64,000 nucleotides of DNA from an uncultured Bacilli bacterium (GTDB lineage Bacteria; Bacillota_I; Bacilli_A; RFN20; CAG-826): positions 1 through 64,000 of the forward strand of contig CALVYH010000003.1 in the NCBI GenBank assembly GCA_944372115.1, written 5' to 3'. Shown here piece after piece: positions 15,259-24,349 of this stretch. A program made the translations under genes and the position numbers. The notes beneath the pieces were generated by a model. The model searched no databases and had not been told where the DNA came from. It worked only from the letters and a program-made list of their open reading frames with translations. The stretch's first letter is position 1, and every line of letters begins with the position of its first letter.

Positions 15259-17085
15259 TTAACCTCCTATACCTTTATCTAAACTTGCTCCAGTAACCTT
15301 ATTAATAAGCCAGTTAAAGAGTAAGATAACAATAACAAGAATTAAGTTAGCACCATTTTCTAATGCTGGAAGACCAGTTTCTTCAAGTTGGAACATTAAT
15401 GTTGTAAGAATCATTCCAGTAGGAGCAATAAATACGAACAATGAAAGTTCCCTCATACAGCTAATAAATGGTAATAAATATCCACTTAAGAAACTTGATT
15501 TTTGAATTGGGAAAACAATTCTAACCATACGTTTCCACCAAGGAATGTTTTGAATCATTGCAGCTTCTTCAATTTCTCCACTAAGTTGAAGCATTGCATT
15601 TAAACTACTTCTACTTGCAAATGGAATATATTTATAAGCACCAACAATAACACAAAGTAAGAACGGAGCTGCATATAACCATGAAATATTTAAAGAAACC
15701 ATAAAGAAGATAGCTGAAATTGAAATTGATGGTAATAAGTAAGGTAAGAAAGCTAGAGCATTAACACCTTGAGCCATCTTTGATTTCCTTTTTTTAGAAA
15801 CTGCATAACCGATCAATAATCCAAATGTACCAGCTAATAATGAACAAACTAAAGAAAGAACAATCGATCCTCCTAAAGCTTCCCAAATTTGAGGTGTATA
15901 GAAAATACCCTTATATCCGTTCCTTAAAACTTCCTTAGAAGTCCACCATTTAGTAGTAAATCCAATAGAATAATCGCCACTATTTGGTAATAATGATTCA
16001 AAAATAAATGAAACCATTGGACCAATACAGAAAAATAAAACTAAGATTGAAAGAATTATAGCAACAACCCATTTTCCAATCTTTCCAAGATTATTTTTTG
16101 TAACTTGTCCAGATTTTCCACTAACGGTTGTATATTGTTTTCTACTTCCTGTTGAGAATTGGTTAATCATTAAAATAAGAACACCAATTGCAATAAGAAT
16201 TATTGAAATAATTGCACCCATACCAGCTTGAGAAGAGAATTTTCCAGCTTGTAACATGACTTGTAATTCAGTAGCTAAAACTTCAAAATTAATTGGTTTT
16301 CCTAATGTAACAGCAACTGGATAAGAAGACATTGCTGAAGAGAAAACTAATAAAATAGTTGATAAAATAGCTGGTTTTACAATTGGAACTGTAATTCTAG
16401 TAAAAATTTTATAACGAGGAATATTTAATATTGTTGCGGCTTCTTCTAAGTTTGCATCCATATTTCTTAAAATTCCACCAATTAAAATGTAAGCGAATGG
16501 AGCGTAATGTAATCCTAAAACTAATGAGATAGAAAAAGGACCATAAACTAACCATTCAGGTGAGGCAAATCCAGTTAATGCTTGAAGTTCCCCAACATAT
16601 CCAGCAGTACAATTTGTAGAAATAAAGAAGTTTTTCCAGAAAAGTGCTAAAGTCCATTGTGGCATGATGTATGGGAAAATAAAAACATTAGATATGAATT
16701 TTTTAAAAGGCATATTAGTTCTTGTAACTAAAAATGCAACTACTCCACCAAAAATAACAGCGAACACACATGCTAAAACTGAAACAAGTAACGAATTTCC
16801 TAATGGTTTATAAAAATATCCTAAACTTGTTTCAGATGCAAAAAGTTCTTTCCAATGATAAAAAGTAAAACTTCCTAATGGAAGGCCACTAGCCCCTACT
16901 TCCATTAAATGAATTGTAAAAGCATCTATTAAAACATAAATCATTGGAATTAGGTTAAGAATAAGTAACATAATTCCAAAGATTACTAATATAGAATTAG
17001 CTGGTACACCAAAAAAAGTTAATCCTTTATTAACATCTTTTTTAACTTTTAATTTGAAGGAGTTTAAATTAAGTGTATTTTCCAT
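15259..17085 (-). CDS. FbpB/ThiP-type fused double permease of an ABC importer
   Basis: One 608-residue chain containing two binding-protein-dependent permease domains, giving about 12 membrane helices. Each half carries an EAA loop for ATPase docking: EEAATILNIPRYKIFTRITV in the first half and EEAAMIQNIPWWKRMVRIVF in the second. This layout is the one seen for ferric-iron, thiamine and aminoethylphosphonate importers rather than for MalF/MalG pairs. Substrate is uncertain: the LacI-type operator in front of the operon argues for a sugar or sugar-phosphate. It starts after aaggagc and lies downstream of a strong stem-loop following the binding-protein gene. Confidence 0.9.
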   Translation of the reverse strand: MENTLNLNSFKLKVKKDVNKGLTFFGVPANSILVIFGIMLLILNLIPMIYVLIDAFTIHLMEVGASGLPLGSFTFYHWKELFASETSLGYFYKPLGNSLLVSVLACVFAVIFGGVVAFLVTRTNMPFKKFISNVFIFPYIMPQWTLALFWKNFFISTNCTAGYVGELQALTGFASPEWLVYGPFSISLVLGLHYAPFAYILIGGILRNMDANLEEAATILNIPRYKIFTRITVPIVKPAILSTILLVFSSAMSSYPVAVTLGKPINFEVLATELQVMLQAGKFSSQAGMGAIISIILIAIGVLILMINQFSTGSRKQYTTVSGKSGQVTKNNLGKIGKWVVAIILSILVLFFCIGPMVSFIFESLLPNSGDYSIGFTTKWWTSKEVLRNGYKGIFYTPQIWEALGGSIVLSLVCSLLAGTFGLLIGYAVSKKRKSKMAQGVNALAFLPYLLPSISISAIFFMVSLNISWLYAAPFLLCVIVGAYKYIPFASRSSLNAMLQLSGEIEEAAMIQNIPWWKRMVRIVFPIQKSSFLSGYLLPFISCMRELSLFVFIAPTGMILTTLMFQLEETGLPALENGANLILVIVILLFNWLINKVTGASLDKGIGG

Positions 17086-17105
17086 TTTGTTGCTCCTTAA
17101 TAAAT

Positions 17106-17142
17106 ATATCTAGTTAGGCCAAATTTTGACCTAACTAGATAT
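17106..17142 (-). terminator. Strong intercistronic stem-loop after the binding-protein gene
   Basis: ATATCTAGTTAGG and CCTAACTAGATAT pair perfectly (13 bp) around an 11-nt loop between the binding-protein stop and the permease start. There is only a short T-run, so it probably stabilises upstream mRNA or terminates partially, as at 7301. Confidence 0.75.
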
Positions 17143-17162
17143 TAAATAAACGAAATTATTAA

Positions 17163-18524
17163 TTATTTGTTAGCAATAACGTTTTTAATGAAATTGTTAA
17201 CATCATTATATTCAGTAACAATAAATGCTGGATCTTCAATAACAACATTTGCTTCATCTTCCCACCAACTTGATGCTGGGTCATTTAAACATGAGAAGAC
17301 ATTTTCACCATTATCATCTTGTGTCCAAGTATAATCATCAGCAAGTGTTCCATGTCCATATTTAGTTCTATCAACATTAATTGAAGGCATTGATGGATAA
17401 TCACCAATATCAACTGCCCAAGCACTATAACCTTCTTTTGTTGTACTTAAGAAGTTAATAAATGCACATGCTGTCCAAGGATGAGCTGCATAAGGCATAA
17501 TTTGGAGATAGTGTTTATACATAAATCCACCAAATCCTTTAACAAGTGAAGCGCCTTGAGTTGCTCCATCACTAGCATCTTTACCTAAAGCTGCAATAGT
17601 AATATCTTTCTTTGTAATCGCAGCTGTTTCTTGAATTGATGCGATTTTTGAATAAACAATCCAACCAAATCCACCTTGATCTTTCATAAATGCGTCTCTA
17701 GCAGCACCATCATCAGCATAGAAGATTGCATTTTTAAGGAATCCTTCGATAAATGCATAAGCATATTTTTGATCGCCATATTTTTCATATGGAGTTAAAT
17801 CTAAATCTTTATTATCGTTAGTTGGATCATTGAAGGCTTCTTCTAAAACTGAACACCATTCTTCACCAGTTAACATAATTAACCAGTCTCTATTGACGTT
17901 TTCATTATCTGGAGACATTGTATGGATTCTTGCTCCATCAACAGTAACATCCCATACGTTATCTAAAACAACATCTGCACCACTTCCACCATTATTAACC
18001 ATCCAAGTTTTCATATTATATTGTAATGAGAATGGGTTAGCATTTAATGATTTATTGGTATCTGGGTCATCATTCCATTCTTTTGGAACATAATTTAAGA
18101 AATAACCAGTATTAATACCTAAATTTTGTAATTGATAACCATCTTGGACTAATGCTGCATCATATCCATCTGTAACACCTGCTTCGATTTCTCCACAAAG
18201 TGTTAAATAAATTTCGCCATCAACTGCTGTATCAGTTGTAATTGTCATATTTGAACAAGCGGAATTATATTTTGATAATTCAGCTTTGAAAGCATCAATA
18301 GCATTTTTAAATCTTGATGATGTACCAATGAATTTTAATGTTCCGCCACCGATTTCATCAGCAGCTTTTTTCATTAACTCATCTCTACTCATACTTTGAG
18401 CTTCTTTAATAACGTTTTGATTTGTTTCTTTAATTTCAGATGTTCCTGTATTACCACAGCCTGTCATAGCACATGCACAGAGCAAAGCAGCACTAACAGT
18501 AAACAAATTTCTAACTTTTTTCAT
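17163..18524 (-). CDS. Extracellular solute-binding lipoprotein (FbpA/AfuA-like)
   Basis: A 453-residue lipoprotein whose signal peptide ends AMTGC (lipid Cys at about residue 23). The mature part opens with GGGTLKFIGTSSRFKNAIDAF, the first strand-helix of the type 2 periplasmic-binding fold. Later it shows EDPAFIVTEYNDVNNFIKNVI, a C-terminal pattern seen in Fe3+/polyamine/aminoethylphosphonate-binding proteins. Acidic, Trp-rich patches (WTACAFINFL, WAVDIGDYP) would line the cleft. It leads the operon binding protein-permease-ATPase, with a strong Shine-Dalgarno (aggagg). The LacI-like operator in its promoter suggests a carbohydrate or related organic ligand rather than iron. The ligand is not identifiable from sequence alone. 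Confidence 0.85.
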   Translation of the reverse strand: MKKVRNLFTVSAALLCACAMTGCGNTGTSEIKETNQNVIKEAQSMSRDELMKKAADEIGGGTLKFIGTSSRFKNAIDAFKAELSKYNSACSNMTITTDTAVDGEIYLTLCGEIEAGVTDGYDAALVQDGYQLQNLGINTGYFLNYVPKEWNDDPDTNKSLNANPFSLQYNMKTWMVNNGGSGADVVLDNVWDVTVDGARIHTMSPDNENVNRDWLIMLTGEEWCSVLEEAFNDPTNDNKDLDLTPYEKYGDQKYAYAFIEGFLKNAIFYADDGAARDAFMKDQGGFGWIVYSKIASIQETAAITKKDITIAALGKDASDGATQGASLVKGFGGFMYKHYLQIMPYAAHPWTACAFINFLSTTKEGYSAWAVDIGDYPSMPSINVDRTKYGHGTLADDYTWTQDDNGENVFSCLNDPASSWWEDEANVVIEDPAFIVTEYNDVNNFIKNVIANK

Positions 18525-18565
18525 TATAAATTATTCCTCCTGATAGAAATTTTTTTGATACTTTA

Positions 18566-18593
18566 ATTATAAATGGAAGCGCTTACATTTCAA
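18566..18593 (-). promoter_or_regulatory. Promoter of the FbpABC-type operon with LacI/CcpA-type operator
   Basis: -35 TTGAAA (18588-18593) and -10 TATAAT (18566-18571) flank the near-palindrome TGTAAGCGCTTCCA (minus-strand reading of 18574-18587). The layout is the same as at the mglB promoter, with the operator inside the spacer. Shared control by one LacI-family protein is inferred. Confidence 0.83.
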
Positions 18594-18691
18594 GAGAAAA
18601 ATTTTACATTTTATTATAAATAAATGTTTATAATTAAAATTTTAACGATATTTGTCGAATATTTTCTAATTTATTAATTGTAAAGAAATTT

Positions 18692-20359
18692 TTAAAAATT
18701 AATTATAAATTCTGAACCTTTTCCTAACTCAGAATCAACTTTAATTTCAAAATCATAATATGAGCAAATATATTTAACAATAGATAAACCTAAACCCGTA
18801 CCGCCATTTTGTCTACTTCTAGCTTTATCAACTCTAAAAAATCTTTCAAATATTCTTTGTTGGTTCTCTTTTGATATACCAATTCCGGTATCTTTAATAG
18901 AAATATAATGATTTTTATTATTGATAGTAATAAAAATCTTTCCACGTGGTAAATTATAACGAATACTATTTTCAATTAAATTCTTAAAAAGATTATAAAA
19001 ATCATCTGGATTCATTTTTATAATACATTTTTCATAGTGTTTAACGATGACAATTTCTTTTTCTTTAATTTGATTATCAAGCATAGAAAGGATTTTATTG
19101 ATTTCTTCACTTACATCAATTTTTTCAATAGGTCTCAAGTTGTTATTCTCTAAAGAAGAAAGTTCAAGCATTTCAACAATAAGTTTATTCATTCTTTCAC
19201 CTTCTTTTATCGTTCTTTCATTAGCATTAGCAATTTCTTCTTTGCTAGATAAAAGTCCATCTTTAATTAATTCTTGGAAACCTAAAATTGATGTTAAAGG
19301 TGATTTTAATTCATGAGCAGCATTAGCAAAGAAATCTCTTTTCATTTTTTCTGAATTATATTTATCAGTAATATCAATAATTAAAATAGAGACTGATTTA
19401 TTATTTTGATTTTCTTCAAAAGAAGAATTAATTGAATTTGTGTTAAATTCATAAACTCTTCCGTTAATTTCTTTATTAAAAACCATTTTTCTATTCGTTG
19501 ATAAAGTAATTTTTATATTTAAAGATAATTCTTTTGGTAAATCATTTTCATTAAATCTATGTAAATTCTTATCAAAATTTAAAATATAACGAGCTTTTTG
19601 ATTAGATAAAATAATCTCGTTAAAAGTATTTAAAACTAAAATTCCTTGATCAATTGAATCGAGTAAAAAATCTAACTTTTTTTCACTTAAATAGTTATTT
19701 TGAAGTTCAATATCGAGTTTTCGCCTTGTATCTTTTAAAATATTCGCTAAATTTTCAACATCATCATCATATTCAACCATCGTCTCAATTTTAGCAATTT
19801 GTCTAAGTTTTCTTACTTGATGTTTTAAATATAAAGTTTCTTTTTTATATTTTTTATAAATTAATATCCATGAAGTTAAAGTTATACTTAAAATTAATAT
19901 AGGAATAATTATAAGTAAAGATTTTAAAATTAAATATGTAGTAGAAATACTAACGATTGTTATTAAATAAAGATTTGTATTTTTATTTAAAGAAATATAA
20001 GCAAAACCTTCATAATTTAATATATTTGAATCATAAATAGTAATTATTTTATTTTCTTTAAATGAAAATGATAATAAATCTTCTTTGCTATAATCATTTT
20101 TTAATGAAGTAGAAAAAGTATTATCATTTAAAGAAAATACCATTAATTCATAGTTTTTAAAATTATTAGTTATAAAAGAAATATAAGAAGTATAATTCTC
20201 TTCATTTATATTTAAAGATATATTTTCATTTAGATTAAAAACATTCTCTTTTAATCTATTTTCTTCATAGTAAAAAGGTATTAATAAACTAACTAATGAG
20301 ATAATAGTTATTAATAATCCGATTAAAAGAGGTAAGACAATTCTTTTAAATTTAACCAT
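18692..20359 (-). CDS. Sensor histidine kinase, PhoR-like
   Basis: A 555-residue membrane kinase paired with the response regulator encoded immediately upstream. An N-terminal span (about 8-28) and a second span (about 130-168) bracket a ~100-residue extracytoplasmic sensor. A PAS-like region (about 225-330) follows. The H-box is FFANAAHELKSPLTSILGF, with the phosphoacceptor His. The N-box is NLFKNLIENSIRYN, the G1 box DTGIGIS and the G2 box GGTGLGLSI. The order matches phosphate-type PhoR kinases, but the stimulus cannot be inferred. The start codon overlaps the regulator stop by one base, so the two are translationally coupled. Confidence 0.93.
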   Translation of the reverse strand: MVKFKRIVLPLLIGLLITIISLVSLLIPFYYEENRLKENVFNLNENISLNINEENYTSYISFITNNFKNYELMVFSLNDNTFSTSLKNDYSKEDLLSFSFKENKIITIYDSNILNYEGFAYISLNKNTNLYLITIVSISTTYLILKSLLIIIPILILSITLTSWILIYKKYKKETLYLKHQVRKLRQIAKIETMVEYDDDVENLANILKDTRRKLDIELQNNYLSEKKLDFLLDSIDQGILVLNTFNEIILSNQKARYILNFDKNLHRFNENDLPKELSLNIKITLSTNRKMVFNKEINGRVYEFNTNSINSSFEENQNNKSVSILIIDITDKYNSEKMKRDFFANAAHELKSPLTSILGFQELIKDGLLSSKEEIANANERTIKEGERMNKLIVEMLELSSLENNNLRPIEKIDVSEEINKILSMLDNQIKEKEIVIVKHYEKCIIKMNPDDFYNLFKNLIENSIRYNLPRGKIFITINNKNHYISIKDTGIGISKENQQRIFERFFRVDKARSRQNGGTGLGLSIVKYICSYYDFEIKVDSELGKGSEFIINF

Positions 20360-21030
20360 TATTCTATTTTATATCCATTCCCATATATAGAAACAATAAA
20401 ATTTTTATCATTATCATTTATTTTTTCTCTTATAGATTTAATATGCATATCAATAGTTCTAGAAGAATTGTTTTTATCTTCTTTTTTCCAAATAACTTTA
20501 AAAAGTTCATCTCTAGATACTACTTTACCTCTATTTTTAAATAAGTATTCAATTATTTTATATTCGTTTTTAGTTAAATCTACTTTGTCATCAAAATTAT
20601 ATAAAGTTTCATTTTTTTTATCTAATGAGTAATGACTAATTTTAATAATAAATTTAGTTTCTAAATATTTACGATAATTAACATTTACTCTTGAGATTAA
20701 TTCTTTAATATTAAATGGCTTAACAATATAATCATCCGCTCCATCATTTAATCCATTAACTTTATCTTCAATTAACGATTTAGCGCTAATTATAATTACA
20801 GGAATTGAAGAAGAAAATTTTCTGATTTCTTTTAAGACTTCATCACCTTGAATATGAGGAAGCATTAAATCAAGTAAAACTAAATTAGGTTTAGCTTTAT
20901 TAAATTCTTCTAAGAAAAGTTCTCCAGTTTCAAAAGATTTAACATTAAAACCAGATTTAGTTAACGCAATATTAATTAAATCTGAAATTTCTTTATCATC
21001 TTCTACTGAATAAATTAAATATTCATCCAT
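20359..21030 (-). CDS. OmpR/PhoP-family response regulator
   Basis: A 223-residue DNA-binding regulator. The receiver domain starts YSVEDDKEISDLI with the acidic pair. The phosphoacceptor Asp is in LVLLDLMLPHIQG (about residue 54), and the conserved Lys is in DDYIVKPFN. The C-terminal winged helix contains DLTKNEYKIIEYLFKNRGK and ends RTIDMHIKSIREKI plus YGNGYKIE, as in PhoP/OmpR proteins. A Shine-Dalgarno (caaggtaaaag) lies before the ATG. It leads a two-gene operon with the kinase. Confidence 0.95.
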   Translation of the reverse strand: MDEYLIYSVEDDKEISDLINIALTKSGFNVKSFETGELFLEEFNKAKPNLVLLDLMLPHIQGDEVLKEIRKFSSSIPVIIISAKSLIEDKVNGLNDGADDYIVKPFNIKELISRVNVNYRKYLETKFIIKISHYSLDKKNETLYNFDDKVDLTKNEYKIIEYLFKNRGKVVSRDELFKVIWKKEDKNNSSRTIDMHIKSIREKINDNDKNFIVSIYGNGYKIE

Positions 21031-21098
21031 ATACTTTTACCTTGTATTTAATTTTACATATTTTTAAACAAAAATTGTAATTATTTGAAATTTTAATC

Positions 21099-21579
21099 TT
21101 ATAATTTATAAATTTTAATTCCATCTTTTAATATTTCATTTAATAATTCAACATTTTAATTTATATAATAAGCACTCAAAAAATCTATCTTTTTAGTAAG
21201 CGATTCTCTTAATTCCTCTACCAAAGCAAAAATTCTCCTCCTTTGATATTTCCTCCAACTAATAAATCTATATTGCTATTTTCTCTAGCTTTATTTTTAG
21301 CATATGAACCAAATAAATAACAAAAAGTTGTGTTATATTTTTTTAAATTAGCCTAGATATATGAGTTATTTCTTCAAGTGATAAAATACCATGTTCATCA
21401 TCAATTTTTGTTTTTTCTAATAATATTTTATAAATACTCGCATATTTAAAACTGCCTATTTTTGAAGAATCATTTTCATAATTTTGATAAGGTCTTAAAA
21501 GAATAGAAACTAATTTTGCTGCTTCTTTTGAGTTAACTTTTTTCTTTTTCTTAACTCTTTTAACAAATTATTTTTCCAT
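21099..21579 (-). pseudogene. Decayed HTH plus MNT nucleotidyltransferase gene
   Basis: Conceptual repair of the minus strand gives MEK/NLLKELRKRKKLT, KEAAKLVSI, YQNYENDSSKIGSF, HGILSLEEITHISRLI, CYLFGSYAKNKARENSNIDL (the GSYA...D nucleotidyltransferase motif), FALVEELRESLTKKIDFL, and LLNEILKDGIKIYKL. That is an N-terminal XRE-like HTH followed by a minimal nucleotidyltransferase. At least five lesions are visible: a frame change just after MEK, one in the LTQKEAA segment, an extra T after SRLI, a lost base at GEFF, and an in-frame TAA before NVELL. The gene is therefore dead. Such proteins often act in toxin-antitoxin-like or defence settings. Confidence 0.8.
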
Positions 21580-21599
21580 TAATAAAAGTTTAATCTTTT

Positions 21600-21662
21600 A
21601 TTGCGTATTTTTAAAATGTAAATATGCAAAAATTAAGTTTTTATAATTTAAAAATACGCAAT
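21600..21662. repeat. Perfect 16-bp inverted repeat with 31-nt loop
   Basis: ATTGCGTATTTTTAAA (21600-21615) and TTTAAAAATACGCAAT (21647-21662) are exact reverse complements. They lie between the start of the dead nucleotidyltransferase gene and the polymerase promoter. It could be an operator pair, an mRNA hairpin or mobile-element termini; the sequence does not decide. Confidence 0.75.
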
Positions 21663-21694
21663 AAATTTTCCTTCTTATCTATTTTATAAATAGA

Positions 21695-21710
21695 TATAAT
21701 TTTCTTGTCT
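21695..21710 (+). promoter_or_regulatory. -10 box and leaderless start of the Y-family polymerase gene
   Basis: TATAAT at 21695-21700 is 10 nt before ATG21711, with no Shine-Dalgarno between them. An upstream in-frame TTG at 21705 would lie inside the promoter and is not preferred. Confidence 0.5.
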
Positions 21711-22982
21711 ATGGAAGAAAATTTATCTTTAAAAAATAAAGTAATTGCTGTAATTGATATGAAGTCTTTTTATTCTTCTGTTGAATGTGTTGAAAGAGGA
21801 TTAGATCCATTTTTCACTCCGCTTGCAGTAACAGATTTATCTAGAAAAGAAGCTAGTATCGTTCTTTCAGTAACTCCATATTTAAAAAGTTTAGGTGTCC
21901 CAAGTGTTTGTCGAAGAAGAGATTTACCTAAAGATATAAAAAATATGATATACGCTACACCTCGAATGGAATTATACGTTAAAAAAAGTGCCGAAATAGT
22001 CTCAATATTTTTAGATTTTGTTGGTTTAGATGATGTTCATACTTATTCCATAGATGAATCTTTTTTAGATTTAACACCATATTTAAAATTATATAAATGT
22101 TCTCCTTATGAACTCGCTAGAAGAATTTTGAAAAGGATAAAAGATCAAACTGGCTTAACTGCAACTTGTGGACTTGGTTCAAATATGTTTTTAGCCAAAG
22201 TAGCTGATGATATTTATGGGAAAAAAGATCCAAATTTTATTGGAGAAATATATTGCAACGAAATAAAAGAAAAATTATGGCCAATAAAACCTTTAAATAA
22301 AATTTGGGGTATTTCAACTGGTTATTTAACTAGATTAAACCGAATTGGAATTTATTCTGTCAAAGATTTAGCAACATACCCAAAAGAAAAATTAATAAAA
22401 CTTTTTGGTGTTTTAGGTGAAGAATTACATAATCACGCTAATGGAATTGATGAAACTAATATAAGAGAAAAATATATTCCAGTTAATAAAGCTATATCAA
22501 ATGGCCAAGTTTTAATGAAAGATTATACTAAAAAAGGAGCATTACTTGTTTTAAAAGAGATGAATGATGACTTATGTTTTCGCCTTAGAGAAATAGGTAA
22601 AAAAACTAGTGTAATTCATTTAGCAGTTGGATATTCTTTAACTAGTGAAGATCTTGGTTATTCTCATGAATTATCACTTTCTTATCCAACTAATAACAAT
22701 AAAGAAATATATGAAGGAATTAAATATTTATTTAATAAATATACTTTAGATAAACAAATTAGAAGACTCGGAATATCTTTTTCTCATCTTTCTTCTCCTT
22801 CTTTTGATCAACTAGACCTATTTAAAGATTTTAATGAATTAGATAAAGACGAAAGACTTTATGATTATATCGATTTAATTCAAGAAAAATATGGCAAAAA
22901 TAAATTATTAAAACTAGATAGTAAGAAAGAAGACTCTACTATTAAAGAAAGACATAATCAAATAGGCGGACATAGAAGATAA
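21711..22982 (+). CDS. Y-family (UmuC/UvrX-type) translesion DNA polymerase
   Basis: Error-prone polymerase that copies past damaged bases. Catalytic site 1 is VIAVIDMKSFYSSVECVERG (metal-binding Asp16, steric-gate Phe20-Tyr21 region). Site 2 is HTYSIDESFLDLT with the Asp-Glu pair. The little-finger region carries AISNGQVL and YSLTSEDLGY, and the protein ends ERHNQIGGHRR, a tail typical of Bacillota UvrX/ImpB-type enzymes rather than DinB. Length is 423 residues from ATG21711. It is a single-gene unit with no LexA-like box that I can recognise. Confidence 0.92.
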   Translation: MEENLSLKNKVIAVIDMKSFYSSVECVERGLDPFFTPLAVTDLSRKEASIVLSVTPYLKSLGVPSVCRRRDLPKDIKNMIYATPRMELYVKKSAEIVSIFLDFVGLDDVHTYSIDESFLDLTPYLKLYKCSPYELARRILKRIKDQTGLTATCGLGSNMFLAKVADDIYGKKDPNFIGEIYCNEIKEKLWPIKPLNKIWGISTGYLTRLNRIGIYSVKDLATYPKEKLIKLFGVLGEELHNHANGIDETNIREKYIPVNKAISNGQVLMKDYTKKGALLVLKEMNDDLCFRLREIGKKTSVIHLAVGYSLTSEDLGYSHELSLSYPTNNNKEIYEGIKYLFNKYTLDKQIRRLGISFSHLSSPSFDQLDLFKDFNELDKDERLYDYIDLIQEKYGKNKLLKLDSKKEDSTIKERHNQIGGHRR

Positions 22983-23000
22983 TTAAAATAAATCACTAAA

Positions 23001-24230
23001 TTAATTTAATTTATTTACTCTCATTGCAAAAATAGGAATATCATTTTTTAAGGTTATAAATAAATAAAATGGTTTATCTAAATAAATATCAGGTAAATCT
23101 ATAGCTCCTGAAGTAGGAGCTCCACCAGTTGAAACGCTCACTCCTTCAAAACCATCTTCATTTATTTCAAAATAATTATCTTGGAAAAATCCTTCAAGAG
23201 GATAAGAAATTGATCCTTCAGTTACTTTATTTCCTACATATCTTCCATATATTTCTCTTGACTTTGCGACTTCTTCATAATTAGAAATTGAATTTGATGA
23301 AGTATAGGTGAAAAACGGAAAAGCAACATTAATATTTTTAGAATTTCCGTTTTCATCCCTATATTGAGAATATGTTCTTCGGTTATTTGAAAAATATTCT
23401 TTTAAAGAAAGATTATCAATTGTTTTATCTTCATTTGAATTTATAACAAAAATCATATCAAAATTAGTTGTTTCACCTTTAAAACTTAAAACTTCATTTG
23501 TTTTATCAATATGATATTTTGTAGGAATAACACCAAATCTTGTTTCTTTTTCATTTCCATTTATATCTTTAAAAATATGACTTGTTGTAGAAAACTCTCT
23601 CTTTTCTTTAATTTTTAATCCTGAAACATAATTTAAAGAAGAATCATAATTAAACTTATATTCATAATTTATTTTAGTTTCTAAATCAGCACTTAATTTA
23701 TCACTTATAGCCGCTTCTAAACTTTCTTTATCTTTAGCAAAATATGAAGAAAAAGCATATTCATTACAATATTTTTTTAAAGATTCTTTATCAAAATTTA
23801 TATTTAATCCTGCAATTAGGTTTGTAAATTTAAAAACGTTATTTTCATTATTTGAAAAATTAACGTTTTTAAATTTATTAAAATGTTTTAACGTCTCTTC
23901 ACTATTTTCTTTATTAATATTATAAGAATTTAAAATTTCATTAGTTGAAGTAATTTCTATAGTTAAAAAATTTAAAAATGAAGAAAAAGGGGAAAACAAG
24001 ATGTTTTTTTCTTTACTTTCATTACCATTTAAAGCAATAGAAGAATCTTCGTAAAGTAAAGAAGAAATATTAATTGAAGAAAAAGAAATAAACTCATCAT
24101 AATTTATTACACTACTTTTATAACTTTTCATTTTTGTTTCATAAATTACTTCATATGGCTTAAAAAGATTACAAGAAGAAATTAAAGCAGTTAATAAAGT
24201 TAAACTCATTAATTTAAAAAGTTTTTTCAT
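23001..24230 (-). CDS. Serpin-family lipoprotein
   Basis: A 409-residue surface lipoprotein with signal ending ALISSC (lipid Cys20). The serpin pattern is visible at both ends. NILFSPFSSFLNFLTI matches the helix B motif NvlfSPlSi. The C-terminal block has the hinge EINEDGFEGVSVSTGG (356-371), a candidate reactive loop APTSGAIDLP, then DKPFYLFITLKNDIPIFAMR, matching the dkPFlf-I strands. The canonical hinge alanines are replaced by Gly/Val/Ser, so true inhibitory loop insertion is uncertain. It would act outside the cell against host or microbial serine proteases. It is the third gene after sigma and anti-sigma-like genes, suggesting inducible expression. Shine-Dalgarno aaaggag is strong. Confidence 0.8.
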   Translation of the reverse strand: MKKLFKLMSLTLLTALISSCNLFKPYEVIYETKMKSYKSSVINYDEFISFSSINISSLLYEDSSIALNGNESKEKNILFSPFSSFLNFLTIEITSTNEILNSYNINKENSEETLKHFNKFKNVNFSNNENNVFKFTNLIAGLNINFDKESLKKYCNEYAFSSYFAKDKESLEAAISDKLSADLETKINYEYKFNYDSSLNYVSGLKIKEKREFSTTSHIFKDINGNEKETRFGVIPTKYHIDKTNEVLSFKGETTNFDMIFVINSNEDKTIDNLSLKEYFSNNRRTYSQYRDENGNSKNINVAFPFFTYTSSNSISNYEEVAKSREIYGRYVGNKVTEGSISYPLEGFFQDNYFEINEDGFEGVSVSTGGAPTSGAIDLPDIYLDKPFYLFITLKNDIPIFAMRVNKLN

Positions 24231-24349
24231 CTTAGTTTTCTCCTTTCTTTGTTAAAAAGTTTTTTATTTATATTAAATTAGATTATGTTTAATTATTTTT
24301 TGGTACAAATATATTAATTATTTGCACGTGGAAATAAAAATAGTATGCA

